Shown here piece after piece: positions 36,150 through 47,300 of a stretch of DNA of 64,000 bases; positions within the stretch are counted from its first letter, which is position 1, and the number at the start of each line of letters is the position of its first letter. The translations under genes and the position numbers were made by a program. The DNA lies in contig JADFUC010001296.1 of the NCBI GenBank assembly GCA_019722365.1, forward strand, positions 310,001 through 374,000. The letters are read 5' to 3'. The notes beneath the pieces were generated by a model. That model saw nothing but the letters and a program-made list of their open reading frames with translations, was not told where the DNA came from and searched no databases. This stretch comes from Lithospermum erythrorhizon. Taxonomy: Eukaryota; Streptophyta; Magnoliopsida; Boraginales; Boraginaceae.

Positions 36150-37085
36150 GTTGTTAGAGAGTTCATAGATGTTTTCACGAGGACTTACGGGATTGAGCGG
36201 GAGATCGAATTTGCTATTGGTATTCACGGTATGGCACCAATTTCTCTTCAGCCAACTGAAGGTTAACAGCCCGGTGCATGGTGCGGACTTCGATTCACGA
36301 GGTTGTTGGACAAGGAATTCATCAGACCGAGTGTATCTCCGTGGGGTGCACCAGTGTTGTTTGTGAAAAAGAAGGATGGTTCGATGAGGTTGTGCATTGA
36401 CTATAGGCGGTGAATAAGTGACAAATTTAAAGACGAAACCCGTTTCCCAGGGTGTGATTTGTTTGATCGGTGAAGGATGCCAAGGTGTTCTCGAAGATTG
36501 ATTTGCTTGGTCGGGTTATCATCGATTGAGGATCAAAGGAGAGGAATATTCGAAATAAACTTTCGATCTCGTTATGGACATTATGAGTTTATAGTGATGC
36601 CGTTTGGATTGAAAGCCAAATGCACCGGCGACCACTTTATGGATTTGATGAGCAGAATTGTTTCGGGAGTATCTGGATAGAGTTTTGTGGTGGTATTCAT
36701 TGATGATATTCTGATATATTCTAGAGGGGAGGAGGAACATGAGAGGCATTTGCAGATCGTGTTGAGGACCTTGAGACAACACCAGTTGTATGCCAAGTTT
36801 TCTAAATGTGAGTTCTGGTTGGCGAAAGTGCAATTCCTGGGTCATGTTATTTCTGGCGAGGGTATTTGTGTTGATCCACAGAAGGTGGAGGCTGTGAACA
36901 ATTGGGAGCGTCCCACGAGTGTGACTGAGGTTAGGAGTTTCTTGGGGTTAGCTGGTTATTACAGGAGATTCATCAAGGACTTCTCTTTGATCGCGACGCC
37001 ATTGACCAGGTTGACCAGAAAAGGGGTTCCGTTTATTTGGGATGATGATTGTGAGGACTGCTTCAGGATACTAAAGGGAAGTTGA
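36150..37085 (+). pseudogene. Gypsy reverse transcriptase, frameshifted
   Basis: The N-terminal part appears as 'DVF...GLTGLS' (about 36165-36200) and '[20 protein letters not shown]' with '[15 protein letters not shown]' (about 36304-36410). 'YEFIVMPFGL' follows at about 36583-36615. The active site '[12 protein letters not shown]' has its two catalytic aspartates at 36702-36707. The connection '[11 protein letters not shown]' is at about 36942-36975. The last 132 codons (36687-37085) form one open frame, but earlier segments lie in other frames with stops between them, so the enzyme is not encoded intact. Confidence 0.85.
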
Positions 37086-37470
37086 CTACGGCTCCAGTGT
37101 TGGCGATACCGTCTGGTTCTGAGGGCTACGTGATTTATAGCGATGCTTCGCATCAGGGATTGGGGTAATGTTGATCCGAGAATGGGAAGGTGATTACTGC
37201 AGCTTCTCGGCAGGTTGAGAAATCACGAGAAGAACTATCCACGACACATGATCTTGAGCTAGCGTGATAGTCTTTCTTGATTAAAATTATTGTGGAGGCA
37301 TTATCTTTATGGGGTTAGTGCGGATTTTTCTTGTCATAGAGTTTGAAATATCTTAGAGCCTTGAGATTTGAATTTGAGGCGGGGAGGAGGTGGATGGAGT
37401 TCATTAGTGATTGACTTGACTATTGGTACCACCCAGGAAGGCAAATGTAGTAGCTGATGCGCGAGTAGGA
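37086..37470 (+). pseudogene. Gypsy RNase H remnant
   Basis: Immediately after the reverse-transcriptase frame breaks, the text 'TAPVLAIPSGSEGYVIYSDA' appears (37087-37145), containing the first catalytic Asp of RNase H. It is followed by traces of 'ASRQ', 'NYP', 'HD', 'YLYG', and finally 'YHP.KANVVAD' (about 37425-37460). Stops and frame changes separate these. Integrase, which should follow, is absent. Confidence 0.7.
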
Positions 37471-37794
37471 AGGAAATAGAAGGACCCAAAGAGAGATGAA
37501 AGCATTTGGGAGTTGATTTGGATGTCGGTAGCGATGGGAGATTTTTAAGCCCGTATGAGAGTTCGACCCGGTGCTTTGTGGATCGAATCTTAGAATTTCA
37601 GCCGGCGAGATGAGGAAATTGCGGGGTTGTCGGTAGGGATGTGAGAAGTGGGGTCGGTCAGTTTCACGGGTGGCAGTGGAGTTAGTATTCTTTTATTTTG
37701 TGTGATATTTGATTTTGTGTTATTATATTGTTACCTTGATTGTTTGTGGAGTTGTTAAATTCCGAGGAGTCGAAATTTTATTAGGTGGGTAGAT
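37471..37794 (+). other. Gypsy 3' internal remnant, integrase missing
   Basis: Only about 320 bases lie between the RNase H end and the 3' LTR. An integrase plus C-terminal domain normally needs well over 1 kb. The region ends with aggtgggtagat just before the LTR, a weak polypurine tract. Confidence 0.6.
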
Positions 37795-40634
37795 TGTAAT
37801 AACCCGTTAAGAAAAAAAAAAAAATTAATTTTCGGTCGGCGGTGGGACAGGGGATATTTTTAAATAATCTCGATGATAATATTATTTCGTAAAGTACGGG
37901 CAATTATTTATAATTTAGTAGTTTTGCCATGAAATATTTTATCTTGGGAATCGGGATTCGTGGAGATTTAAGAAATGCGATAGCGGAGAAATTAACCGAA
38001 ACGAGCGGGACTCGAGTTTTTTAAATATCTAGTCATGCTTATCTTCGCATCATCATTATCAAGCTTACTTCATCATCATCTTTTTTTTTCATGCTATGGC
38101 GAAATATTCACCTACACTTAAAAAATTTCATTTTCACGTTTCTCTTCGATTGTCGCTCCAGCTTCGAGATCGGTTGCTTAGAATATTGTTCTCCCATGCG
38201 TTCTCTTGAGGTTAAGGTAAGAAATTTCAAAGTCTTTTCGAGACTTCTTGGGTTTTGACATAGTTGACTTTTTAGTTGACTTTTTCCATAATTGAATTTT
38301 ATGATAAATCTTAGTTGGTATGGAGTTACGTAGCGTATTTGAGTGATAGTCATGATTTAGAAGATACGTTTGAGGGCGTTATGTATTGAGTTGACTTTTA
38401 GGTTTTTCGGTTGACTTTTTATGTGAACTATTTTTATAAGACTCTAAATATGTAGGAGGTTATATTGGGACCTTAGTATAGTTGTTATGATGTTAAATTG
38501 GTGATTTAAAAGTGATTAAAGGGAGTTATGTTGAAAAAGTGAAAATTCCAAGTTGAGCTATAACTGATATTTCGGAGTATAGATTGTTAATTGTGGACCA
38601 GCTGATTAGTTAAGAATAAATTATAAATCGATTTTAATGAGAAAGTGATAAGATGGAATTTAGCGGGGGAATCGATTGGGTTGTGTCGATGGGATTATAA
38701 TTCGATAGTTTATCCGTCATGTTAAAAATGTTTAGAGATAGTTCCCCCAAGAGTTGGTTATGTATCTTAGAGCATGGGTATAGTAGTAAGGTGCTTGATA
38801 TACTTTACGGGTGTTGTTTAGGCGTTGATCGTGGAAAAGGGCGTTAGCCCGGGGGGGTTGTCTTTAGCGAAGGTTTCGGTAGCTAGCGAGGTGGATTACT
38901 TATCTCACTTTGGTGTTACTTTCTGCATTACTTACTTTAAATTGTGTGAACATGTTATTGTGATAATATGATTATGTGAGAATGATATACATGTTATTAT
39001 GATATGATTATGTGAGAATGATATACATGTTATTATGATATGATTATGTGAATGATATACATGTCGTTTGTGTTATGATGCGTGAGAATGATATACATGT
39101 AATTGTTATAAGATTATGTGATTATGATACGTAAGGCGTTGAAGATTACTTGAGGTAAGTAATAGCTTGAAGCTCCCCGATTTATATTTAAATTTACGTG
39201 GCTTGTCGGCATGATTCTGTGTCGTGACTTATGATTTACAATGGCCTTGTTAGCGGTGTGTTTGTTTCTGATTGTGAGATGTTTTAGTATTGTGCTTGGA
39301 TATTGTTTGGGAGTAGAGTATTTGGTTATTGAGAGGTGATGGTTAGAGTTATCTATGATGACTGGTGACTTAGTATCGGGGAGGTGGCGGTATAGGTCGG
39401 ATTAGTAGGGATTGGTGACTGTCGCTTCCTTTGCGAGGATATGTGGCGCTATTGTACATCACTACGGTATAAGCGTCTTGAGTTTGGCCTTATACTTCGG
39501 TATAAGGCGGTATGACTTCTCTTTTGATCACTTTCTTTGTGTGCGTGTCGATGTGTACATACTACGGTATAGCGTGCGGTGTCTTTATACTTAGTGTATA
39601 AGAGCGGTGTGCCTTATGCCGTGTATGGAAGCGGTGTGCACTTATACTTAGTGTATAAGGCGGTGTGCCTTGTACTTAGTGTATGAGTGCGATGTGTCTT
39701 ATACTTTATTGTATAAGTGCGTTGTGCCTTATACTTTGTGTATAAAGTGCGGTTTTTGGCCTTATCTTTGCGGTATAAGTCTTGAGGTGATTGTTGATTA
39801 GTCCATTCACGAGGTAGGCGGATTGAGTATATGCGCGTTAGAGAGAATGGTATGCGGGTGAGGGATATGAGAGATAGGAGGTTTGATGACTAGAGGTTTA
39901 GTCGTTGTTGAGTCTATTGATTTCTTTCTCAAAATTGTGTGCTTCTTTGAACCTTCTATTATATCTTCATGTATTATATACGAGATTTCTGCTAGCGGAA
40001 TTATGTTGTATGAACTTTTTAGGTAGTCCTAGATATATGTATTTTTTATTCATATTTGACTATTATATTATTGATTGAATGGATTCCGTATGGTAAGTTC
40101 ACCCTGTGTTAAGTTTCCTTGTGACTTACGCTTTTCTCATGGGCGGCATTTTCATTTGTGCCGGGTTGACGGAGTGGCTAGTTGAGCGAGGTACGTTGGA
40201 GAGTGTGTTCAGTGGCTAGGTGGCGTCGGGTGGCGGGGGAGGATTCTCACATTCACGATTTTAATGTGTTGTCAACTTTTTTTTTTGATTGTTGTATTTT
40301 TCCTTTTGAAACTTTAGCCTTGTCAATTTGTTGTCATTTGTATTCGGGAATCTGATGCATTATCATCTGTTGTAGCCTTGCCGGCGTTACTTTATTTTTG
40401 GGATATGTTGTGTATATATATATATATGGGTTTGTCGTTTGATATTAGGCGATGGATTATAAATTTTAAAAAGCTGTTTTGATTTGGGAAACTTAATTGT
40501 GATCGCATTTTTTGGATGAAGCTTGAATTGTATTTTTAAAGCTGAGTCGTCCATCGATTTGGTGACTCACGGTGTTCAGTTTTAATGACTCTACTTTCGG
40601 GGAGGCGGCCGACTGGGGAGGCGGAATCGTTACA
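37795..40634 (+). repeat. Gypsy 3' LTR
   Basis: The LTR starts TGTAATAACCCGTTAAG and ends GGAATCGTTACA, so the ends form TGTAAC/GTTACA. Length is 2840 bp. It carries the same two minisatellite blocks as the 5' LTR (about 38945-39125 and 39470-39780), with different unit numbers and many indels. Confidence 0.87.
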
Positions 40635-41439
40635 ATTTTCACTTGGTCTTTGAGGGATTCTACGGAGGATTTGTGAGGAAGAAAGTTGCTAATATGCATT
40701 TGCATGTTGTAGGAAATACTCTCGTATTAAATACGTGTATGAATTTCCCTCATTATATATGTGTTGTAACTGCGTCATTATACATTTATTCGATCTTGGT
40801 TGCTTTAGTACATGTTTTATTATGAACTAGTTGCGTAATTTTCCAAGAGTTCGCACAATTAGTTTTTTGTTTTTTGTTTTTCAGTTTGAAATTTTTTATT
40901 TTCTAGACGACTAATAAAATATATGAAAACATTAAATAACTTATCAAAACACAATAAATATTAAAAATTAAAATCATAATTATATATTAAATAAATGATA
41001 TATTATAATGAAATAAGTTAGTGAAATACAATTAATATTGAAAATTAGAACTATATCCTAGCGACACGACCGATCCGTCAGCGTTACGCAACGCCAATAT
41101 ATTGATTTATCCAGTGTTGATACTGTGAATCTAAACCATTTGCAGATGAATGATGGTGGTCCTTCCTGCAATAAGCCTCGGCGGTCTTGATAATCCCCGA
41201 TGCCATATGCAATTGAATTATAATTCAAAAAATTATAGTTATATATTAAATCAAATACATAATAAAAAAAATATAATCAAATAACATACCCAGGTTTATT
41301 TTTAACACCAAATCGATAGTTATGTTGTCACGTTCCAATACCATTCATGGTCGGAGGTCCTCGTGTGCGATCCAAGGTTGTAGGAAGACAAGTACATCTA
41401 CTAATATCACTAAATGACATAAAAATAACATTATATGTC

Positions 41440-41765
41440 GTTGCAACCACGTGCCCACATTAAAGTAATGTCATCCATTTTTCAGGTGGGGCTGGATCAT
41501 CGAAGTGAAATTTTGTCGTCCAGTTCAGGAAGGGTTGTAAGACCACCTATAATATTATGATATAATTGTGAGTACGCCTTTAGATCATCAACAAACCTCT
41601 TGCCAGCACCCACTAGCTAGATTCGTCACCGCTTCGTGGATTGCTAGTGCAATAACTCTGAATCCGCAATTTCCGTCTCCAATTACATTCGTGCATGGAT
41701 GGATATATTCTTTCGTATAGGGAGGACATTATTCTTCCACTACAGAACCTAAAGATTGAAACGGA
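41440..41765 (-). pseudogene. OTU-type cysteine protease domain remnant (X-B)
   Basis: On the minus strand the motif 'IGDGNCGFRVIAL' is encoded at about 41642-41683, with the catalytic Cys codon at 41666-41668. Upstream is 'YTKEYIHPCTN' and downstream, after frame changes, 'QLYHNIIGGLTTLPELDD' and 'PPEKWMTL'. The D-G-N-C core is better preserved than in X-A (G-N-G-N-C). Frameshifts follow within about 30 codons, so it is not a working gene. Confidence 0.6.
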
Positions 41766-42241
41766 CCTTTATTCATTTTCTTAAAGTTACTCTTCTGGCT
41801 ACTCTTTTTGACCTAAACCAGTGGAGATCTCGGGGGTTTTGAAGTTCGAATTGATTGCGATGTTGGGGTGAGGTTTAAACAAACAAATACATTATATTTT
41901 GTTATTTGCAATTAAAACTTCATTCGAATTATTTCGTTAGTAGTTACAACCTTACTTTTATTACATGACCTCACTCGAAACCTATACTAATGGGATAGAA
42001 AAAGTTAAGTTACGAAATAAGAAACACCGGTTAAATTTCAAATAAATAGAGTTTATTTAATAGTTATAGTAATTTTAAAAAACAATTATTGTGTGATTAT
42101 TTTAATATAATTTCTAAATTAGATGAATGTAGAAAAAATTACTCTAAGAAATGCCAATAATAGAAATAACCAAGAAAGACCTACATCACTACTGTGGTTG
42201 GACAAAGATACGAGGAGGTAATCAATTTTTTATAAATAATA

Positions 42242-42454
42242 TCAATTGCAATTAACAATTATTCTTACATCAACATTAATAATAAAATAACTATCTCGAC
42301 AAGACAGTTTTGTTACATGCTTTGGATATTCTGCAAATACCGTGATTCGGGGCTTATGCTTCAAGTACATAGAGCCAAAATGGACGAAATGGCCTATGGA
42401 TCCATCTGAGTGTCTGGAACACATATGGTCTGTATTCGCCGTAAGTTTAATCAT
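42242..42454 (-). pseudogene. Unidentified conserved frame in X-B
   Basis: This is the counterpart of the frame at 22758-22982, with most residues the same ('DHMCSRHSDG', 'KPRITVFAEYPK'). The family is unknown. Both frames are open for about 70 codons even though the neighbouring OTU region is broken. Confidence 0.3.
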
Positions 42455-43043
42455 GTTTCCATTTTATAAATATTATTATTTTTTGTCACTATATATCTAA
42501 TAAAAAAACTTTATTATTAATGACCTTAATTACAAGGTAAGTTCAATATTAATGGAGATCCTGCTGATTTCAGAATAGCATTCTTCAGTGCTTATGCAAT
42601 ATACATGCTTGATTATAATTTCATGTAAAAAACAGCCCTAGTATATGTTGACGATCCTGAAGGGTCGCAAATTGAAAAGAGGAAGTGTTGGGATTGAGAA
42701 AAAGACATTTAGATTTTATGTATTTTTTTTAATTAAACTTGTATGAAATAAGTGCTTAAATGTGTAATTTAATTAAATGTATAAGTTGGATAAATTAAAT
42801 ATGAAATTGGTGTATGGTCGAGCAAATATAAAAATGTGTGTGGTGTATCGTACATCACACACAATATATATTTGGAATATTATCTACATTACATGATACA
42901 CTACAAATCATACCAAGATTAAATCGTGGAAACAACATGATAAGCTCATGGTGTATCATGTAACTTACACAATATACCACAGAGCAAAATTGTCAATTCA
43001 CACCACGAAAATTTATTGTTTCGGTGTGAAGATAGTCGCACTC

Positions 43044-44300
43044 CCATTTAAGTCATATCCAAGTGAAGATTATGATAATACATCATAATTTAGAAAGAAG
43101 AAAAATATAGTTTTAAGTTACATTATTAGATTAAGATTTCATATCTTTACCATTTGTAATTGCTAAGTTAAACCAAATCAGGCCAAGCTTTATTTCGCTA
43201 AGTGGAATCGACTATATAAATATCACGTCTCCATACAGCTCTATATTGAATTATCTCAATTCCGTTAAATGCATAAATTCTAAATACTTTGATAGTCTTC
43301 AATCAAGTCTTCTTCAACCTTACCCAACCTATAAAATCCATTTGTAATTCTTATTTTTTAAATATATGTCTCAAACATCAATTGCAATAAATGAAAAGTA
43401 TTTACTACATTTAAATTAATTGAGCTTTTTGCTCTGACTTTTCGAGAACACAAGCTTTAATCATCAATTACTCTATGTACATTATGAAAAAATTACAAAA
43501 AAAATAATGTTAAGAAAATATTTTTAAAACCAAATTGATAATATCGATTTTATTTTCGGATTAGTAAATAAAAGTAATTTATGGTCAAGTCTTGGCAATT
43601 ACGTCAATTAATTTGAAATAGAGGAATTAACATTGTACTTCGCAACAATATCATCATCCTAAATCAATATTCAAGTCCATCATCAACCTACTTCAATATT
43701 CAAGTCAATACAATATCATGTTACCAACATCTTTATCTTTGAATGTCTAAAGACCAAATAAGGCAATATCATCCCTAATTTGGTGAGTAAAATGCACTAA
43801 TTAAAGATTTGATTACCACAACAAGTATGCTTACAAGTGAGCACTCTTACAACAACCAATAACATACGCGTTTTCGCATGAAACCTTTTTCCTTAATTTG
43901 CATGCACTGATCCTCTCTTCTCCCTCTTCACAAACTCAATTTTTTTGCTCTATCTATACTCTTCATAAATCATAATTACCCCTTTGTTGAACTCCCTAAT
44001 AATAAATAAATAAAACAACCAACAAACTTAAATTGTTTCATTTTTTTCTCTATTAATACCTTTCATAATTATTTATAATTACCCCTTCATAATTGCTCCA
44101 TTGTTTAACCCCCAAGAATAATAAATAAATACATAAATAAATAAGAAACAACCAAGAAATTTCATGATAAATCAAAATTAGCCCCCCTATATATATAGCA
44201 AACAAAACATAAATTAAACCCAAACCCTTTCATTATCTCAATACTCACTCACTATTGCACACATTATATGTGACAAACATTTTGGGATACTGTAATAAAA
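43044..44300. other. Upstream region of the Pumilio gene
   Basis: AT-rich intergenic sequence beyond the end of X-B. The last few hundred bases are pyrimidine- and A-rich, typical of a plant promoter and 5' leader. No coding signal was found. Confidence 0.5.
44188..44199 (+). promoter_or_regulatory. Putative TATA box of the Pumilio gene
   Basis: ctatatatatag lies about 100 bases before the start codon, after a short C run. This spacing would leave a leader of roughly 70 bases, which is plausible for a plant promoter. Confidence 0.4.
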
Positions 44301-47300
44301 ATGGACCAAGAATTCGTACGAAACCCATATTTTGCATCGGCGCCGCCGTCTCATCCACCGGAAAATCATCTCCACCATCCACCCACCACCCCCTCTGCAC
44401 CCTACCTTTTGGACCCTTTTACCCCTGATGATCAAGGCCTTGCCTTTGCTCTTTCAAGACTCAATCTTTCATCTCAACAGAACAATTTTTTGCCTTCTTA
44501 TGGGTCGTTTGTAGACAATATTATGGGACAAGAGAGGTTTTTGAATACCAACAATGTGGATTTTTTGAGGGCTCAGAATGTCTTTGTGGACAATGTTATG
44601 GGACAAGAAAGGTTGTGTAATAACAACAATGTGGATTTTTTTAGGGCTCAGAATGGCTTTGTGGACAACATAATGGGACAAGAAAGGTTGCTGAATAACA
44701 ACAATATGGGGGTTTTGATGGCTCAGAATGGTTTTGTGGACAATATTATGGGACAAGAAAGGTTGTGTAATAACAACAATGTGGGGTTTCTGAGGGCTCA
44801 GAATGGTGGCTTTTCACCTGATGAAAAAATAGTGGGGCTTTTTGGTGGGCCCGGTGGAGATTTCTTGGTGGGGCCCGGCCCGGTGATGAACAATTTTGGG
44901 GGTGGTAGTGATTTTATATGGTCATCATATGAAGCTGCATCAAGATTGAATTTTGATGGAGTAGCTCAAAGGGATTATGGTTATGGTTACAATCAATATG
45001 GACCAGGATATGATAGTTTCTTGCAAACAAAACTGAGAAAATCCTACCCCCATTTCCCAATTTTGTCCCAAAATAATTGTCATGTTCAACAAACAATGGA
45101 TAGTTTAGATAATTCTAACAATTTTAAAGCTAAGTTGAATAATGTTAAACAGATGATTCAATTGAAGCAGCAAAATGGGATGTTTTCTATGGGGGATTTT
45201 AGGGGTAGATTAGTCTCATTGGCTAAAGATCAAAACTGGAGTAAGATTTTGCAGATGAAAATTGCTGAACAAAATATTGAAGAAAATGAGTTTGTTTTGT
45301 CCGAGGTTATTGGTTCTTTAACTGATTTGCTCAAAAATCAATTTGGGAGCTATTTTGTTCAGAAGATTTTCTTGCATTGTAATGAGGAACAGAGAACTAG
45401 GATTATTGTTGCTGTCACTAGTGTTCCGTACCAGTTGGTTAGCGTTTGTCTTTGCTCACATGGGTATTATTTAAATAATTTCTCATTTAATTTATTCATT
45501 GAAATAAGTGTTTTAGTATTAGTTTAGTTTTTTTTCAAGTTAAATCCGATCCCGGCTTAGATAGAGCCTCTTTCTAGGTATTGGTGTATGTTATTGGTAT
45601 TGTTAGTGTTAGCTTTTTCAAGTTAGGTTCAGGTATGCTAATGAACTGTTTTGTATTCATATCACAGGGCTAAAGCAGTGCAGATAATACTGGAAAATCT
45701 GAGCACTCCACAACAAATATCTTTGGTTATGTCTGCTTTGAGTGCTGGCACTGTTCTATTAGCTGTTGATACCTATGGTCATCATGTGATAGAATACTGT
45801 GTTGAAAGTTTTCCATTCGAGTATAGCAAGGTACCTAATCAAGATTTTATATTGTATTTCAATGAAGTTTTTTAGTACTTTATGGAATCAAAGATTTAAT
45901 ATTCTTTAACTATTTGATATAATGGAAGATATCCAAAATATTTGCTTGTATAATACGCTTTATTGCTTAAAAATATTGGATAGTATTTTTACTTCATTCT
46001 TGATTCAATTCGGAAATATCTCCCTATTTGTTATGCCAGGGGGTAAGGTTGTCTCTTATCTCCCCCACCCACCCACTCGCTTAGGCCGGGAATTTCTCGA
46101 AAGGCGTTAGGACATGTTAATGCAATCTTTCGATTATCATTAGCTTGTAAGGAGTTTCATCATATTCAAGAACATCTGACATTAGTATATATGTCCAGAA
46201 TCATTATGTTTTAAGTCCATTGTTGGGAATCAATGGAATATCTTGGCTTCCTAAGCTATATTTGGCTTAGCATGTTTTCGAGTTTCTCTGCACTATCACT
46301 ATGAAACCAATATCAGCCTTTTGTGGGTGCTCCAGTTCGTCTCTGATCACATCTGTTATTTTAGTCACCTTCTCAGGATCTTCTTTGGTCTCTTTTGATT
46401 GAAGGCATATGAAGAGCTCTAGACATGAAAGTCTCCTTTTCCTCTTTTTGTACTGTAACTATTTGGCATTCATTTCTGCCACTTTTTTGTGCGTTTCAGC
46501 ATCTTTTGAATGAGGTAGCAGAAAATTGCCTTCGGATTTCCACAGATAAGAGTGGTTGCTGTGTGCTCCAATCATGCGTTAAGCACTCTCATGGAGAATG
46601 TAGAGAGCGCTTAATCAAGGAAATAATAGCAAATTCTATTCACATTGTTGAAGATCCTTTTGGGTTAGATTCTAGAACCATAATGTTTTTCATGTTCCAC
46701 CTAAACTTCAATCACAGTATTGGCATGTCGAACTTAATTTTTTTAATCCTCTCCCCTTATCATTTACTGGTGCAGTAACTATGTGGTGCAACATTTACTT
46801 GCTTTGGGTGAACCCAAAATTACGGCTGCCCTTACACGACGCCTTAGAGGTCATTTTGCTATTTTATCCTGCAATAAGTTTGCAAGTAATGTGGTAGAGA
46901 AATTCCTTGTTGAAGGTGGAGAAGAGCATGCTACAACAATACTAAAGGAGTTGCTTGCAAGTCCAAATGATGTTGTGAAGCTACTTGTGGATCCTTACGG
47001 AAATTTTGTCATTCAATCAGCTCTAGAAGTATCAAAGGTGAACAAACACAGACCCTTTCTAAGTTTCTATTATTATTGTCATATTCACAGCATGACATGC
47101 AAACCCAGCTAACATTGACTAATCAATCATTGGATAATAACTTTTTTTTATCAAATCAACCTCTTATACATTTGAGACATGCAGTAAGCTATAGTTGCTC
47201 CTGAACTACTTGTTTGCTCCTATAGAAAATAGTTTATTGAATGACTGCTTTTGACTTGAGGCCTTCTTTTACAAGTATAGAGAGTAATTTTTCCTAATCC

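Larger units (their letters stand above)
31475..40634 (+). mobile_element. Ty3/gypsy retrotransposon, defective, very long LTRs
   Basis: The element is 9.16 kb with two LTRs of about 2.8 kb, which is long even for plants. The lineage is probably Tekay/Del-type chromovirus, judged from LTR size and reverse-transcriptase sequence (inferred). The internal region is only about 3.5 kb and contains damaged gag, protease, reverse transcriptase and RNase H, but no integrase or chromodomain. The flanks read atttccat on the left and attttcac on the right. They are similar but not a clean 5-bp duplication. It lies within the copia solo LTR inside X-B. Confidence 0.88.
30694..40848 (+). mobile_element. 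Copia solo LTR (copy 2), split by a gypsy element
   Basis: The left part, 30694-31474, starts TGTTGGAAATCA and aligns with copy 1 at 2515-3000. The right part, 40635-40848, ends ttttccaaga, close to the expected ccaaca end. The 5-bp words GTTCG at 30689-30693 and 40849-40853 are a perfect target duplication. Removing everything between them restores 'ttgttcgcacaattag', which aligns with X-A 'gtgtttcgctgttaat' near 19400. So a copia LTR entered X-B and reduced to a solo LTR, and the gypsy element landed in it later. Confidence 0.75.
24710..43043 (-). mobile_element. Element X, copy B, host of nested insertions
   Basis: X-B is split into 24710-24721, 30509-30693 and 40854-43043 by nested retroelements. 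Its net length is about 2.4 kb, like X-A. The left end reads agtgctaaaagatacatcgaaacagt. The reverse complement of the X-A right end reads gagtgtgactatctccacatcgaaacagt. The shared 13 bases acatcgaaacagt support terminal inverted repeats. X-B's own right end (about 43015-43043) is the same sequence with a few changes. No target duplication was resolved. The OTU remnant is on the minus strand. Confidence 0.6.

Noticed and set aside
19222..43052. Possible composite transposon X-A/spacer/X-B with matching outer flanks (ccattt before X-A and after X-B)
   Set aside because: The shared six bases do not both abut the ends in the register a target duplication requires, so chance is the simpler explanation.
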